Positions 8,405 to 17,880 of a stretch of DNA of 64,000 nt are shown piece by piece; position 1 is the stretch's first letter, and every line of letters begins with the position of its first letter. The notes beneath the pieces are model-generated. The model was given only the letters and a program-made list of their open reading frames with translations, searched no databases and had not been told where the DNA came from. The DNA is from Gammaproteobacteria bacterium (lineage in GTDB: Bacteria > Pseudomonadota > Gammaproteobacteria > Ga0077536). Position numbers and translations under genes: made by a program. The stretch is taken from positions 186,001-250,000 of the forward strand of contig JAJFJQ010000051.1 of assembly GCA_021773835.1 (NCBI GenBank). The letters are read 5' to 3'.

Positions 8405-10638
8405 GCACAGCGACAAAAGCGAAAGAATTTGATGCCAGCGCGGGTGGCCCGATCGATCCGGTGACCTTTGAAGTCATGCGTCATCGTCTGTGGGCAATTA
8501 ATGATGAGCAAGCGATGATGGCGGCGCGCGTGTCCGGCTCACCGGTGGTCTACGAGGCCTACGATTTTAACAGTGGGATCTTGACTGGCGACGGCCGCGG
8601 CTTGTTCGTCGGCGTCTACATCGTGCACCACGCGGTACCGCTCGACATCATGGTGCGCACCGTACTCGAGCAGTGGGAACTGGATGACATTCGCGAAGGT
8701 GACATGTTTTTCTCCAACGATCCTTGGGCAGGTGCCCTGCATGCGAACGACGGCATTATGGTATCGCCGATCTTTTGGAATGGAGACATCGTTGCATGGA
8801 CCGGAATCGTCATGCATGACTCCGATGTTGGTAGTCCAGTTCCGGGCAGCTTCGTTGTCGGTGCCGTGGATCGGTTTGGTGAGGCGCCGTTGTTTCCGCC
8901 GGTCAAAATGGTTGAGAACTTTGCTATCCGTCCGGATCTCGAGCGCGCATTCTTGCGTAATTCGCGTACCGAAGCGTTAAACGCGCTCAACATGCGAGCA
9001 CGGGTCGCCGCGCTCACAATTACGCATCAACGCATTCACGAATTGATCGAGCAATACGGGATCGACACCTTTCTAGCCTGCCAGGAAGAAGTCATCGATT
9101 ATGTCGATCGCATAGTGCGCCAGCGCGTGCGGGAAATACCCGATGGTTCGTGGTTCGAACAGGCCTACATCGACCACGATGGCAACAACAACGAGCTGTA
9201 TCCGATGTGCGCTCGCCTGACGAAAACCGGCGATCGGATCACCCTCGACTTTACCGGCACCGCGCCCCAGGCCCCCGGATCGATTAACTGCACTCGAGCC
9301 GGCCTCGAGGGTGGCGCATTCGGCGTGTTCTTGTTGTTCTTGTGTTACGACATTCCGTGGTCGGTTGGTGCGCTACGCCAGATTGTCGATATCGTATCGG
9401 AAGAGGGCACCTTAAATAATGCGCGCAGCCCTGCCGCGGTCAGCATGGGCTCGGTCATGGGCACTTGGGTGACGCAAAATGTCGTGTCGAATGTCGCGGC
9501 GAAAATGCTCATGTCCTCGAGTGCGTATCGGGGAGAAGCGCAAGCGTGTTGGCAACCGAGTCTGAACGGCCAGGTGATCGCGGGTGCGGATCGGCGAGGA
9601 GACCCGTTCGCGTCGATTTTAATGGACTGTTGTGGCGGCGGCGCCGGCGCACGCACGTTCGCCGACGGCATTGACACTGGCGGCTTCATGCAATCGATGT
9701 CCGCAAGCATTCCAAATGTTGAAACCACGGAGAGTCGTTATCCGGTATTGCAGGTGTATCGGCGCCAACGCTGTGATAGCGGTGGACCCGGACGTTTTCG
9801 CGGTGGCGTCGCGGTGGAATACGGATTGTTACCACATAAAAGTGTAGGTCCGATTGCGGATGTCGTGTTCACCTCCGGCGCTAGCCAACCCGAAGGCCAC
9901 GGTCTATCGGGTGGTGGACCAGCCAGTCTTGCTTTGAATATGGTGTTGCGCTCATCGAACGTGAGAGAAATGTACGCGGCCGGAAAAATTCCGTGCAGCG
10001 CCGACGAAATCCAAGCCGACGTACGCGAGGTCCTGGCGGCTAAAGACCAGACGATGCTTGCGGCTGATGATTGTCATATCTGCTTACAGACTGGTGGTGG
10101 TGGCTACGGTGATCCGCTGAGGCGTGATCCGGACGCGGTTGAACTAGATGTTCAACGCGGTTTAGTTTCCGCTGCTGCTGCGAAATCGATATATGGCGTT
10201 GTTGTAACCGATGGCGTACTTGATGCAGACGCGACGCAGCGGGAGCGCGAGCGTGCGATCGCCGCGCGCCTTGCAGACGCTTCGCCAGTGCTGCCGGCGC
10301 AGTTGGTCGAGCGAAATGCTGCAGTAGACACCGACAAAGCAACCCATTTGCACCCGGTTGCAGACACCCTCGAAGCGGTACATCTTGCGGGTCGCGATGT
10401 CGTGCGTTGCACGGTCTGCGCCACAACGTTGTCGCCTTACGGGCACGACTATAAGCGCGGCGCTAGTATGCGCGAGTTGCCGATCAGTGCGATGAGCCCC
10501 TTGAACGGGCACAACACGCTGGACGACATTGTGTTGCGTGAGTTTCTGTGTCCGACCTGCGGTACCGCGATCGCGCTCGACGTCCAACGCAAGGCAGAGC
10601 CGGTATTGGATGAAGCAACATTTGGATCGCCCAAATGA
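8401..10638 (+). CDS. hyuB: Hydantoinase B/oxoprolinase family protein with fused C-terminal zinc ribbon
   Basis: 745 residues, longer than the usual 520-600 of HyuB. Residues from about 16 to 580 are HyuB proper (DPVTFEVMRHRLW near the start, FFSNDPWAGALHANDG, DFTGTAPQAPGSINC, and RRQRCDSGGPGRFRGG followed by TGGGGYGDPLRRD). After it comes a tail with paired cysteines C670-x2-C673 and C717-x2-C720, a likely zinc ribbon. Acetone and acetophenone carboxylases use a separate small zinc-binding subunit, so this looks like a fusion of the beta-like and small subunits. It pairs with HyuA as the catalytic partner. Stop and start overlap with the next gene (ATGA at 10635-10638). The zinc assignment is an inference from the Cys spacing. 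Confidence 0.88.
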   Translation: MSTATKAKEFDASAGGPIDPVTFEVMRHRLWAINDEQAMMAARVSGSPVVYEAYDFNSGILTGDGRGLFVGVYIVHHAVPLDIMVRTVLEQWELDDIREGDMFFSNDPWAGALHANDGIMVSPIFWNGDIVAWTGIVMHDSDVGSPVPGSFVVGAVDRFGEAPLFPPVKMVENFAIRPDLERAFLRNSRTEALNALNMRARVAALTITHQRIHELIEQYGIDTFLACQEEVIDYVDRIVRQRVREIPDGSWFEQAYIDHDGNNNELYPMCARLTKTGDRITLDFTGTAPQAPGSINCTRAGLEGGAFGVFLLFLCYDIPWSVGALRQIVDIVSEEGTLNNARSPAAVSMGSVMGTWVTQNVVSNVAAKMLMSSSAYRGEAQACWQPSLNGQVIAGADRRGDPFASILMDCCGGGAGARTFADGIDTGGFMQSMSASIPNVETTESRYPVLQVYRRQRCDSGGPGRFRGGVAVEYGLLPHKSVGPIADVVFTSGASQPEGHGLSGGGPASLALNMVLRSSNVREMYAAGKIPCSADEIQADVREVLAAKDQTMLAADDCHICLQTGGGGYGDPLRRDPDAVELDVQRGLVSAAAAKSIYGVVVTDGVLDADATQRERERAIAARLADASPVLPAQLVERNAAVDTDKATHLHPVADTLEAVHLAGRDVVRCTVCATTLSPYGHDYKRGASMRELPISAMSPLNGHNTLDDIVLREFLCPTCGTAIALDVQRKAEPVLDEATFGSPK

Positions 10639-11717
10639 GCGTTCGCGCGCTCTGGATGGACGGGCCGAATAGCGCTGCCTTGCGCGATATCGAGCGTCCA
10701 CAGATCGGTGACGAAGACGGGTTACTCCGTGTCGAACTTGCCGGTGTGTGTGGCACGGACGTGAAAATCTACCATGGCCAGTTTGCCGGACGCTTAGGCA
10801 TGCCGCTGATCCCGGGGCACGAGATCTGCGGCGTGGTCGAAGAGATCGGTGATAGTGCGGCGGAGCGATGGGGTGTCGAGGTTGGTAGTCGCGTCGCAGT
10901 TGATTCGTTTCTTACCTGCGGTGCCTGCGAAGCGTGTATGCGTGGGGATAGCCGTTATTGCACGACGCTCGGCGACTATGGTGTATCGATGTCTTCGGCG
11001 CTCGCACCGCATTTGTGGGGTGGGTTCGCGGAGCATTTATATCTAGCACCCGGCGCACAGGTACATCCGCTTGCTGACACCTGTTCCTTCGAACTCGGTA
11101 TCTTGGTGCCGGCGGTGGTATCGAACGCACTGCGCTGGATCGGTGACGCCGGAGGCGTGACGATCGGTTCGAGTGTCTTGATCCAAGGACCGGGACCGAT
11201 TGGTTTGGCCGGGGTTGTCGTGGCGCGAGCCCTGGGCGCGGAGAAAATTATCGTCAGCGGCCTAGCGAGCGACACCAAACGCCTGGCAATGGCGAAGCGA
11301 CTTGGCGCCGATACGGTGCTCAAGTTCGGCCCCGAGTTACAAGAGGCGGTGAAGGCCGAGACCGCTGGGCACGGGGTCGATGTCGTCGTCGATGTCTCTG
11401 GATCGGTAGAGGCTATTGCTGTGGCACCGCTGCTGGTGCGTCAACAAGGCGTCATTGTTCTTGCCGGTCTATCGGGCAAGAAGGCAGCTGCGCTCCCAAC
11501 GGATCTGCTCGCACTGCAAGAAATTACCCTCAAAGGTGTTTTTAGTCATGACCGTACGGCGGTAAAGCGCGCACTGCACTTTGCCACCGAGCGACACGAA
11601 CTCTTCGATGATTTCGTCACGCACCGTTACGATTTGGATCGGACCATCGATGCGATCGAAGTGATCGGCGCCAACGATACCGAATTAGTCAAAGCTGTGG
11701 TCACACCGCTTACTTAA
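10635..11717 (+). CDS. Zinc-dependent alcohol/polyol dehydrogenase (MDR family)
   Basis: 360-residue medium-chain dehydrogenase with a full zinc set: catalytic Cys39 (AGVCGTD) and His62-Glu63 (PGHE), and structural Cys95, Cys98, Cys101 and Cys109 (CGACEACMRGDSRYC). The NAD(P)-binding motif is GPGPIGLAG near residue 190. It resembles threonine/sorbitol dehydrogenase-type enzymes that interconvert secondary alcohols and ketones. As the fourth gene of a run with 4-base overlaps it probably produces or removes the ketone or alcohol handled by HyuAB: a secondary alcohol oxidised to a ketone and then carboxylated would be one coherent route, though this is inference. Confidence 0.88.
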   Translation: MSVRALWMDGPNSAALRDIERPQIGDEDGLLRVELAGVCGTDVKIYHGQFAGRLGMPLIPGHEICGVVEEIGDSAAERWGVEVGSRVAVDSFLTCGACEACMRGDSRYCTTLGDYGVSMSSALAPHLWGGFAEHLYLAPGAQVHPLADTCSFELGILVPAVVSNALRWIGDAGGVTIGSSVLIQGPGPIGLAGVVVARALGAEKIIVSGLASDTKRLAMAKRLGADTVLKFGPELQEAVKAETAGHGVDVVVDVSGSVEAIAVAPLLVRQQGVIVLAGLSGKKAAALPTDLLALQEITLKGVFSHDRTAVKRALHFATERHELFDDFVTHRYDLDRTIDAIEVIGANDTELVKAVVTPLT

Positions 11718-11742
11718 AAACTCTCGCCTGGAAAATTAATTT

Positions 11743-12783
11743 ATGGAATTTGCAATATTCGATGAGATGAATGCGATCGACGGCGTAAGTCCGACCGACG
11801 TGTTTGAAGCCCATCTGCAACAGGTCGAGCTTGCCGAGCAACTCAATTACCACTCGTATTGGTTTGCCGAACATCACTTCTCGCCACATCGCATGGCGCC
11901 GAGCCCAAATCTATTGATCGCGGCTGCGGCATCGCGAACCTCACGGATCTTGCTCGGCAACATGGTCAACGTGCTGCCGTTTCATTACCCAATGCGGCTA
12001 GCAGAAGAGTGCGCCATGCTCGATCACCTAACGCATGGCCGCTTGCAGGTCGGAATCGGCCGCGGGGTGCAACCGCCAGAGTTCAAAAGCTATGAAGTCG
12101 ACATGTCGGCGAGCCGCGAGATGTTTCAGGAATCCTACGAGATGCTGAAACAAGTGTGGACCGATACCAACGCAACGGCCCAGGGTAAGTATTGGAAATA
12201 TCGCGACGCGAAGCTCATGCCGCCGGTGCGGCAGACACCCTATCCGCCGCTATGGTTTACCGGTATTTCGATTGAATCTGCCAAATGGGCTGCGGCCGAA
12301 GGTCTACCGCTCGCTAGTGCCTTTCTCGGTCCTGATGAGATCGAAGAGATGGGCGTCATCTATCGCGAACAATATCAACCAAGCGAACAGTGGCCGGAGC
12401 CGTATTTTTGTGTGATGCGACATGTCTATGTGAGTGACACCTTCGATGACGCGAAAGCCGAGGTGGGCGAGATTTATGACCGGCTGTTCGCCCATTGGCT
12501 TAATGTTGCGCTAACCAGTCAGGCCCACGTACCTGATTCTTACAAGGCTTATCCGGAACGTCACGCGCGCCTGGGTGCGATGAATCTGCAAGAATTGTTG
12601 CGCGAAGGCATGATTTTGTTCGGCGGGCCGGATGAAGTTGCGACCGGGGTCGAGGATCTGCGGCGACGTGGAACGGATTGTTTGATCCTATGGGTCTCGC
12701 CCGCAGGGATCCCGGCCGATCGATCGAAAAAATGTTTATCGAAATTCGCGTCCGGCGTGATGCCCCGTTTTAGGGGCACCTAA
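11743..12783 (+). CDS. LLM class flavin-dependent oxidoreductase
   Basis: 346-residue bacterial luciferase-like monooxygenase (TIM barrel using FMN or F420). Typical marks: WFAEHHFSPHRMAPSP near residue 40, LGNMVNVLPFHYPMRLAEECAMLDHLTHGRLQ as the barrel strand-helix pair, GIGRGVQPPEF, and a C-terminal FGGPDEVATGVEDL segment that is common in this group. It follows the dehydrogenase by 25 bases and is the last gene of the plus-strand operon. The usual chemistry is oxygenation next to a carbonyl or C-N/C-S bond, or hydride transfer if F420-dependent. It converges with the EthD gene, 4 bases away. Confidence 0.88.
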   Translation: MEFAIFDEMNAIDGVSPTDVFEAHLQQVELAEQLNYHSYWFAEHHFSPHRMAPSPNLLIAAAASRTSRILLGNMVNVLPFHYPMRLAEECAMLDHLTHGRLQVGIGRGVQPPEFKSYEVDMSASREMFQESYEMLKQVWTDTNATAQGKYWKYRDAKLMPPVRQTPYPPLWFTGISIESAKWAAAEGLPLASAFLGPDEIEEMGVIYREQYQPSEQWPEPYFCVMRHVYVSDTFDDAKAEVGEIYDRLFAHWLNVALTSQAHVPDSYKAYPERHARLGAMNLQELLREGMILFGGPDEVATGVEDLRRRGTDCLILWVSPAGIPADRSKKCLSKFASGVMPRFRGT

Positions 12784-12787
12784 CAAC

Positions 12788-13180
12788 TTATGCGGCTTCC
12801 GAAGTTTGGAAGTCGCTGATCATGCCGTCCATATCCGATAACTCGTGCACGCGGGAAATGATCACCTCCGGCGCACTTGGGGTGTAATTCGCGAAATCCT
12901 CTGATAGCCGCTGTGCCGCTTCTTCGAAGGTAAATAAGGTGGCAAATGTTTTGGCGTCTTGTTCGGACGCAAAGTAGCAGCTACTGATCGCGCAATAAGG
13001 CGATGAGGACAGTTCGCCATCGCCGCCGGTTATCGGTGTAAATACGACGATCTTCTCCGGCTTGATCTTGAGATATTTTTTGGTCAAGCCGACACCCATC
13101 GGCAAATGTACGTTGACGAAATGATCATAGTCGAACGGTTGTTCGCCGGCTGATGGGTACATGAACGCGACTATATACAT
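12788..13180 (-). CDS. EthD-domain protein
   Basis: 130-residue dimeric alpha-beta barrel protein of the EthD family. The start MYIVAFMYP and the segment FDYDHFVNVHLPMG match the conserved opening of EthD domains (strand, then an H-x3-H-type helix ending in P). EthD was named from the ethyl tert-butyl ether locus, where it assists a P450; relatives are small decarboxylases, isomerases or chaperone-like partners in aromatic and ether degradation. It lies 11 bases downstream of the Rieske oxygenase on the same strand, so it is probably an accessory or next-step enzyme of that oxygenase. The specific reaction is unknown. Confidence 0.78.
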   Translation of the reverse strand: MYIVAFMYPSAGEQPFDYDHFVNVHLPMGVGLTKKYLKIKPEKIVVFTPITGGDGELSSSPYCAISSCYFASEQDAKTFATLFTFEEAAQRLSEDFANYTPSAPEVIISRVHELSDMDGMISDFQTSEAA

Positions 13181-13191
13181 TGCTATCTCCT

Positions 13192-14235
13192 TTAGGCCGA
13201 TTCGGCCTCGAGCAGTCTACTGTTAATCCGACGTGCCTGTTGCTGCAACATATCGCCGGCGAACGACACAGGTTTTTGGTTGAATAGATCAATTTCACCG
13301 ACCCGAAGCTGCTGCGCTTCCAGCAGCGGCTTGTCTTGCTCGAATATCGCCTTTACCCCTTGCATGAAAGGTTCGATCAATTCCGGTGGGCCATAGTCTT
13401 TGACCGAGCGGTAAAAATAATGCGACGTATATTCTGTTGCCGGTGTAATGGCGTGCATGTTACTCACTTGTACGCCCTGTTCTCGAGGCTGCCCGGCGGG
13501 GCGCGCATTTAACAGAAAGGCCGTGAACGTGGGTGCCGCCCAGCTGACCTCCATATCGAGGTCAATGGGGTCGACATATTCGTCTTTGCCCATGCTGGTT
13601 GCCACCATCCAGCGATAAAACGGGCCACCGGTCATATTCAATGATTGCATGCGGAATACGATCTCGCGTTCATCTACGGTGTAGGTAGTTTTTTGATCAA
13701 CGTAAGCGTCGCCCGGCTCCGAGTTACGGTAGATGCGCATTTCTTCAGCGCCGAACGACTCGGGGTGTACGTATTCTGCATGGGTAATATCAAACAGATT
13801 GTCATTGATGAGATTAAAGTTCACGTTTAGTGATTCGAAATGGCCATAGCCGCCGTCCCACGCCGGATCGTCACTGCGATAGAAACACGCGGGAATTGAA
13901 CTCAAGTCGTGCGCCAGCTCTGGGTTGCCCATCCAGATCCAAATGTAGCCTTGCTTCTCAACCACTGGAAACGATCGAACACAGGCGTTGGCGGGTGCGG
14001 TGGATTGGCCGGGCACGTTTACGCATTTCCCGGTTTGGTCAAATTCTGCACCGTGATAACCGCATTGCAGGTTTTCACCGACGACGCGACCGATAGACAG
14101 CGGCGCAAACCGATGGGGGCAGCGATCTTCGAGTGCAAAGGGTATACCAGACTCCGTGCGGCCTATCACAACCTGCTCGTTGAGGATCTGGCGCGAGAGT
14201 AATTTGTCGGCGATTTCACCGGGTTCGGCAGCCAC
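13192..14235 (-). CDS. Rieske 2Fe-2S aromatic ring-hydroxylating oxygenase, VanA-like
   Basis: Terminal oxygenase component. The Rieske cluster ligands are Cys39-x-His41 (RCPHR) and Cys58-x2-His61 (QCGYH), followed by the mononuclear iron signature NDNLFDITHAEYVH (Asp and two His near residue 150). This pattern and the 347-residue length fit vanillate O-demethylase oxygenase and related demethylases or hydroxylases; a separate reductase is needed and is not nearby. The GTG at 14235 starts inside the conserved family opening: the upstream codons in frame read LIRNTWYV, normally the first residues of the family. With GGGAGA placed at the right distance, the true start is probably the ATT at 14259 or CTG at 14256. 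Co-transcribed with the EthD gene. Confidence 0.88.
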   Translation of the reverse strand: MAAEPGEIADKLLSRQILNEQVVIGRTESGIPFALEDRCPHRFAPLSIGRVVGENLQCGYHGAEFDQTGKCVNVPGQSTAPANACVRSFPVVEKQGYIWIWMGNPELAHDLSSIPACFYRSDDPAWDGGYGHFESLNVNFNLINDNLFDITHAEYVHPESFGAEEMRIYRNSEPGDAYVDQKTTYTVDEREIVFRMQSLNMTGGPFYRWMVATSMGKDEYVDPIDLDMEVSWAAPTFTAFLLNARPAGQPREQGVQVSNMHAITPATEYTSHYFYRSVKDYGPPELIEPFMQGVKAIFEQDKPLLEAQQLRVGEIDLFNQKPVSFAGDMLQQQARRINSRLLEAESA

Positions 14236-14326
14236 ATACCAAGTGTTACGGATCAGAATTGCAGGTCTCCCGTCAAAGCAATACGCAAGCTAACTATAGC
14301 GCTAAAACAAACCGGACCGAAACGAT

Positions 14327-16063
14327 TTACGCTGGGCTGACATCCTGCCGACCACGAACTAGGCGCCCCGGCAATTCCCCAGTCGCTTCGCCGTTTTCGA
14401 AGGTCACAGTGCCTTTGAGTAAGGTAGCATGGTAGCCGTTTGCGCGTTGGATCAATCGTTTTCCAGACGCAGGGAGATCGCTAACGAGTTCCGGTGACGG
14501 CAGGGCAAGACCGGCCAAGTCAATCAAGTTCAGGTCCGCGCGCATACCGGGTTCGATCAGGCCGCGATCGAGGAAGCCATATAGCTCTGCCGTTTCGCGG
14601 GTTTGCATGCGGATCGCATGTTCGAGATCTATTCGCGGACCGCGGTCGCGATCGCGCACCCAATGGGTCAACAAGTATGTAGGTGCACTCGCATCGCAGA
14701 TCACCCCGCAGTGTGCACCGCCGTCGCTGATCCCTAGGATGGTGTTCGGGTGGATCATCATTTCACGTGCGACGTCGTAGTTGCCGGCGTTGTAGTTGAA
14801 CAGTGGCGTATATAGAAACGCCTTGCCGGCATTTTCGAGTAGCCGATCGTAAGCCACAGCCTCCGGCGTTGAGCCTTCTCGTGCCGCGATTACGGTCATA
14901 CTTAACTCCGGCCCTGGTTCGTAGTTGGGCGGATCGCCGAGCCAGAAAATGCGATCATAGTCAGAAATGGAAGAGCGCATTTCCTTGCCTTCCACGAACA
15001 GTAGTCGCAGCAGGCGCTCCGAATTCCCAGTCGCTTCATCGAGTATGCGCTGGCGCACTTCGGGCTTGCGCATCTCCGCGACTCGCGCGGCTAATGGCAG
15101 ATTGGCGATCGCCTTGTAACTGGGGCGAGCAACAAACGGGTGAGACCCATCGAGGCACATCAACATGCCTGGAGGTCGGATCGCGACCTGCGGATACATA
15201 CCGGGGCTACGTTGCGCGGCATAGTCGACCAAGCGCTGCCATTGCCCCGGGTCGATGTCGTTTTGCACGCAAGCGTAGGTGACCGGACATTGCATCTCAT
15301 CGATGATGCGGTCCATCCAAGTAAATTCATTTAGCTCGGGTGCGAGATCCGAGGCTACTTCGAAAACGGCAGATCCGGCCTCACGCATGGCCTCGGCAAT
15401 CGTTAGTAACTCGAGCGCGTCGGCGTCCGTGCCTGGGACCGTCTCACCTTCGATTGAGCGATGCAAAACCGTGCGTGAGGTCGTGAACCCGACGGCTCCC
15501 GCGTTCACCGCTTCTTTGACGATCTGTCCCATCGCGGCACGCTCTTCGGCGTTCGCCTCGACGTCAGCAGCGCCGCGTTCGCCCATCACGTAGACGCGAA
15601 CGGAACCGTGCGGTACTTGGGCTGCTATGTCGATCGCGTAGTTCGAACGATCAAGCGCATCCAAATATTCCGGGAAGGTCTCCCAAGACCAATCGATGCC
15701 TTCCGCAAGTGCGGTGCCGGGAATGTCTTCCACCCCCTCCATCAAACCAATTAGCCAATCTCGTTTCGCTGGATCAGCTGGTGCGAAGCCAACCCCGCAA
15801 TTTCCCATTACCGCTGTGGTTACGCCATGCCAACACGATGGCGTGAGAAACGGATCCCAGGTCGCTTGGCCGTCGTAATGCGTATGTACATCGACCCAGC
15901 CTGGCGCGAGCATGAGTCCGTCGGCATCAATTTCGCGCTTGGTCCGGCCGATTTTGCATCCAACATCGGCGATCTCCGCGCCCTTAACTGCAACGTCGCC
16001 GTGATAGGCGGGTTTACCCGAACCGTCGACAATGTGGGCATTGCGAATGACTAAATCGTGCAT
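14327..16063 (-). CDS. N-acyl-D-amino-acid deacylase family amidohydrolase
   Basis: 578-residue metal-dependent hydrolase of the amidohydrolase superfamily. It opens with the small beta-domain ([15 protein letters not shown]), then the metal-binding [11 protein letters not shown] near 58, the D-aminoacylase mark GNCGVGFAP, a VGFTTSRT strand, and a late ISDGGAHCG Asp motif near 460. These match D-aminoacylase-like proteins (usually 480-590), which cleave amide bonds of N-acyl-D-amino acids or related carbamoyl compounds in the cytoplasm. ATG 16063 is preceded by AAGGAATCTAACC. It lies 91 bases upstream of the Rieske gene and divergent from the AhpD-like gene at 16199. Confidence 0.85.
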   Translation of the reverse strand: MHDLVIRNAHIVDGSGKPAYHGDVAVKGAEIADVGCKIGRTKREIDADGLMLAPGWVDVHTHYDGQATWDPFLTPSCWHGVTTAVMGNCGVGFAPADPAKRDWLIGLMEGVEDIPGTALAEGIDWSWETFPEYLDALDRSNYAIDIAAQVPHGSVRVYVMGERGAADVEANAEERAAMGQIVKEAVNAGAVGFTTSRTVLHRSIEGETVPGTDADALELLTIAEAMREAGSAVFEVASDLAPELNEFTWMDRIIDEMQCPVTYACVQNDIDPGQWQRLVDYAAQRSPGMYPQVAIRPPGMLMCLDGSHPFVARPSYKAIANLPLAARVAEMRKPEVRQRILDEATGNSERLLRLLFVEGKEMRSSISDYDRIFWLGDPPNYEPGPELSMTVIAAREGSTPEAVAYDRLLENAGKAFLYTPLFNYNAGNYDVAREMMIHPNTILGISDGGAHCGVICDASAPTYLLTHWVRDRDRGPRIDLEHAIRMQTRETAELYGFLDRGLIEPGMRADLNLIDLAGLALPSPELVSDLPASGKRLIQRANGYHATLLKGTVTFENGEATGELPGRLVRGRQDVSPA

Positions 16064-16198
16064 GGTTAGATTCCTTTTGGCTCGATTGTAGCGTATTTGG
16101 CTTGCCTGACTTACTCATTCTGCGTCGACATACGGTTCTGGAAGTGGTCACTCGAGTGGTGGCTATAATCCCCTACTTCAGTTTAATTGAGGTGAATC

Positions 16199-16819
16199 AT
16201 GGCCAGAGTAGCCATCATAAAACCGGAAAGTGTAGAGGACCCGGCGATCCGGGAAATTTTCGCATGGGTAACGGAAGTCGAGGGCGCAGTCCCTAATCAT
16301 TTTTACCTTGAGATGAATTTCCCCGAATTTCTCAAGGTAAAGCTTGGAGCGACCCAGGTGTTGTGGCAGATGGGCGAACTGTCGCTGCCAGAAATCCAAC
16401 ACATTGGGATCCTCGTCTCCCAGGCGAACGGTTGTCCGTATTGCACCGCTGCATTTTACACGATCCTGAACTATGGTTTGCAGACCGCTGAAGACTACGT
16501 GCAGGAATTGGTTACCAATGGCATTGCAACGGTGGAAGACGCGCGATTGAAAACTATCCTCGACTTTGCGCTAAAGGTAAATGTCGATGCCAAAGGTATC
16601 TCCGATGCAGATACCGACAGTCTGCGCCAGGTAGGATTATCGGATAAAGGGATCGTGCAGCTGGTCCACCTGGTCAGCGATTTTGCGGCGTACAACCGGC
16701 TGAACCTCGCGCTCGATACTGATTACGATTACCGCGACATGTGGCGTGCGTTCGCCTTCGATTGGATACAACAGCCGGGCGAGGCTGCGGGGGACAATTC
16801 CCGTGGTTTGAGGCAATAG
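16199..16819 (+). CDS. Carboxymuconolactone decarboxylase/AhpD-like protein
   Basis: 206-residue CMD-family protein. The redox pair is intact here: ANGCPYCTAAFY near residue 80 carries Cys-x2-Cys, unlike the paralogous gene at 760-1251 where the second position is TGA. Upstream is an N-terminal helical region (RVAIIKPESVEDPAIREIFAW); downstream helices end near residue 190. Such two-part proteins act as alkylhydroperoxidase-like or gamma-carboxymuconolactone decarboxylase-like enzymes; the CxxC favours a redox role. ATG 16199 follows a strong ribosome site (GAGGTGA, 6 bases). Divergent from the D-aminoacylase-type gene, with 135 bases between for regulation. Confidence 0.87.
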   Translation: MARVAIIKPESVEDPAIREIFAWVTEVEGAVPNHFYLEMNFPEFLKVKLGATQVLWQMGELSLPEIQHIGILVSQANGCPYCTAAFYTILNYGLQTAEDYVQELVTNGIATVEDARLKTILDFALKVNVDAKGISDADTDSLRQVGLSDKGIVQLVHLVSDFAAYNRLNLALDTDYDYRDMWRAFAFDWIQQPGEAAGDNSRGLRQ

Positions 16820-17056
16820 CGAAACGCGAACGTTGTAGCAATCGCGTTAGGCGAGCGCGGGCTCACTGAGAACTGTACGAATTTATCTAGATCGCCGAGG
16901 CTGGTGTTGGCGCTATGACGGCCGCACCTGGTCTTTACATATCCGTTTTGTGGTTCGGGTGGTCGGCTGAATACTTGGATGAGGATCGTTACCGTCCGTT
17001 GATGGTATGAAATCGACCGGCTACAGGGCGTTCGAGACCATCGCGAATTCGACCCC

Positions 17057-17758
17057 TTATTTACCCACCACTACAGAATCATTCCATAGTTTATTAAACA
17101 CCGCTGCAAAGGAGTCGATCAGTCTAGAATCGGTCGTGACCACAATATTCTCTTGGTTATAGGTCGAAGCGCTTCTCGTCCAATTAAAACTGCCATTCAC
17201 CAACTGTGTTTGATCGAAGATTGCGAATTTATGGTGCATATGATTAGGACTGTGGTCGATTCGGACCATTAAGCCTTGGCTCGACAGTGCGTAAATATCG
17301 CTGCCGCGGTCATTCGCTTTGTCGTTATCACTCACGATTCGAATTTTTACTCCGCGCCTATGGGCCGATGCGATCGCCTCAGATATTCTGTCATCCGAAA
17401 TCGTAAAGACGCAGACATCGACCGAGGATTTCGCCCGGCCAAGGAGCGAAATTATTCTATCAGCACAATCAGTCCCGGGGCTAAAATGGCTACCAGATTC
17501 ACTACTATTGGACTGGCGAATTGCATCTATGGATTTAACCACTTTTTCTAACCACTTAAGCGACGCGGTGAATTGCGCCTTGTCCGAGCGAAAGTTATTG
17601 GCAACCATCGAGAATGCCCGGTTGCGAAGGTAGTTCAGGTTTTCAGTCGCGTATTCCCGTTCTCCGAGTATGGATTTGAGTTCGTGCCTTTCATCGCTAG
17701 AAAGTTTGAAATCATCGTAGCTGTCGACTAATAGTGACTCTAATATGCTGATGGACAT
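17057..17758 (-). CDS. Phospholipase D-like (single HKD) protein
   Basis: 233 residues. The C-terminal half is one PLD domain: SSVDVCVFTISDDRISEAI near 112-128, then the HKD motif His175-x-Lys177-x4-Asp182 (HHKFAIFD) followed by LVNGSFNWT. A single-HKD protein works as a dimer, as in Nuc endonuclease and mitochondrial cardiolipin hydrolase. The first 90 residues are helical, charged and not recognised. No signal peptide or membrane helix is apparent, so it is likely cytoplasmic. Functions in the family include nucleic acid cleavage and phospholipid hydrolysis. It stands alone, with 237 bases on its downstream side in which I see no gene. Confidence 0.8.
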   Translation of the reverse strand: MSISILESLLVDSYDDFKLSSDERHELKSILGEREYATENLNYLRNRAFSMVANNFRSDKAQFTASLKWLEKVVKSIDAIRQSNSSESGSHFSPGTDCADRIISLLGRAKSSVDVCVFTISDDRISEAIASAHRRGVKIRIVSDNDKANDRGSDIYALSSQGLMVRIDHSPNHMHHKFAIFDQTQLVNGSFNWTRSASTYNQENIVVTTDSRLIDSFAAVFNKLWNDSVVVGK

Positions 17759-17880
17759 AAGCTTTCCAATATTGGTGCGGTAGTGCTCGCAAAAATACGA
17801 ACTATGGAAATAAATCGCGTAATTTTCAAATAACCACCCATTAATCGAGTAAACCTAGATTTATCGTTGGGAGAAGTTAG

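Noticed and set aside
17057-17758. PLD-like protein as part of a defence system
   Set aside because: No partner gene (kinase, helicase, methylase or toxin) is adjacent, and single-HKD proteins also have ordinary roles.
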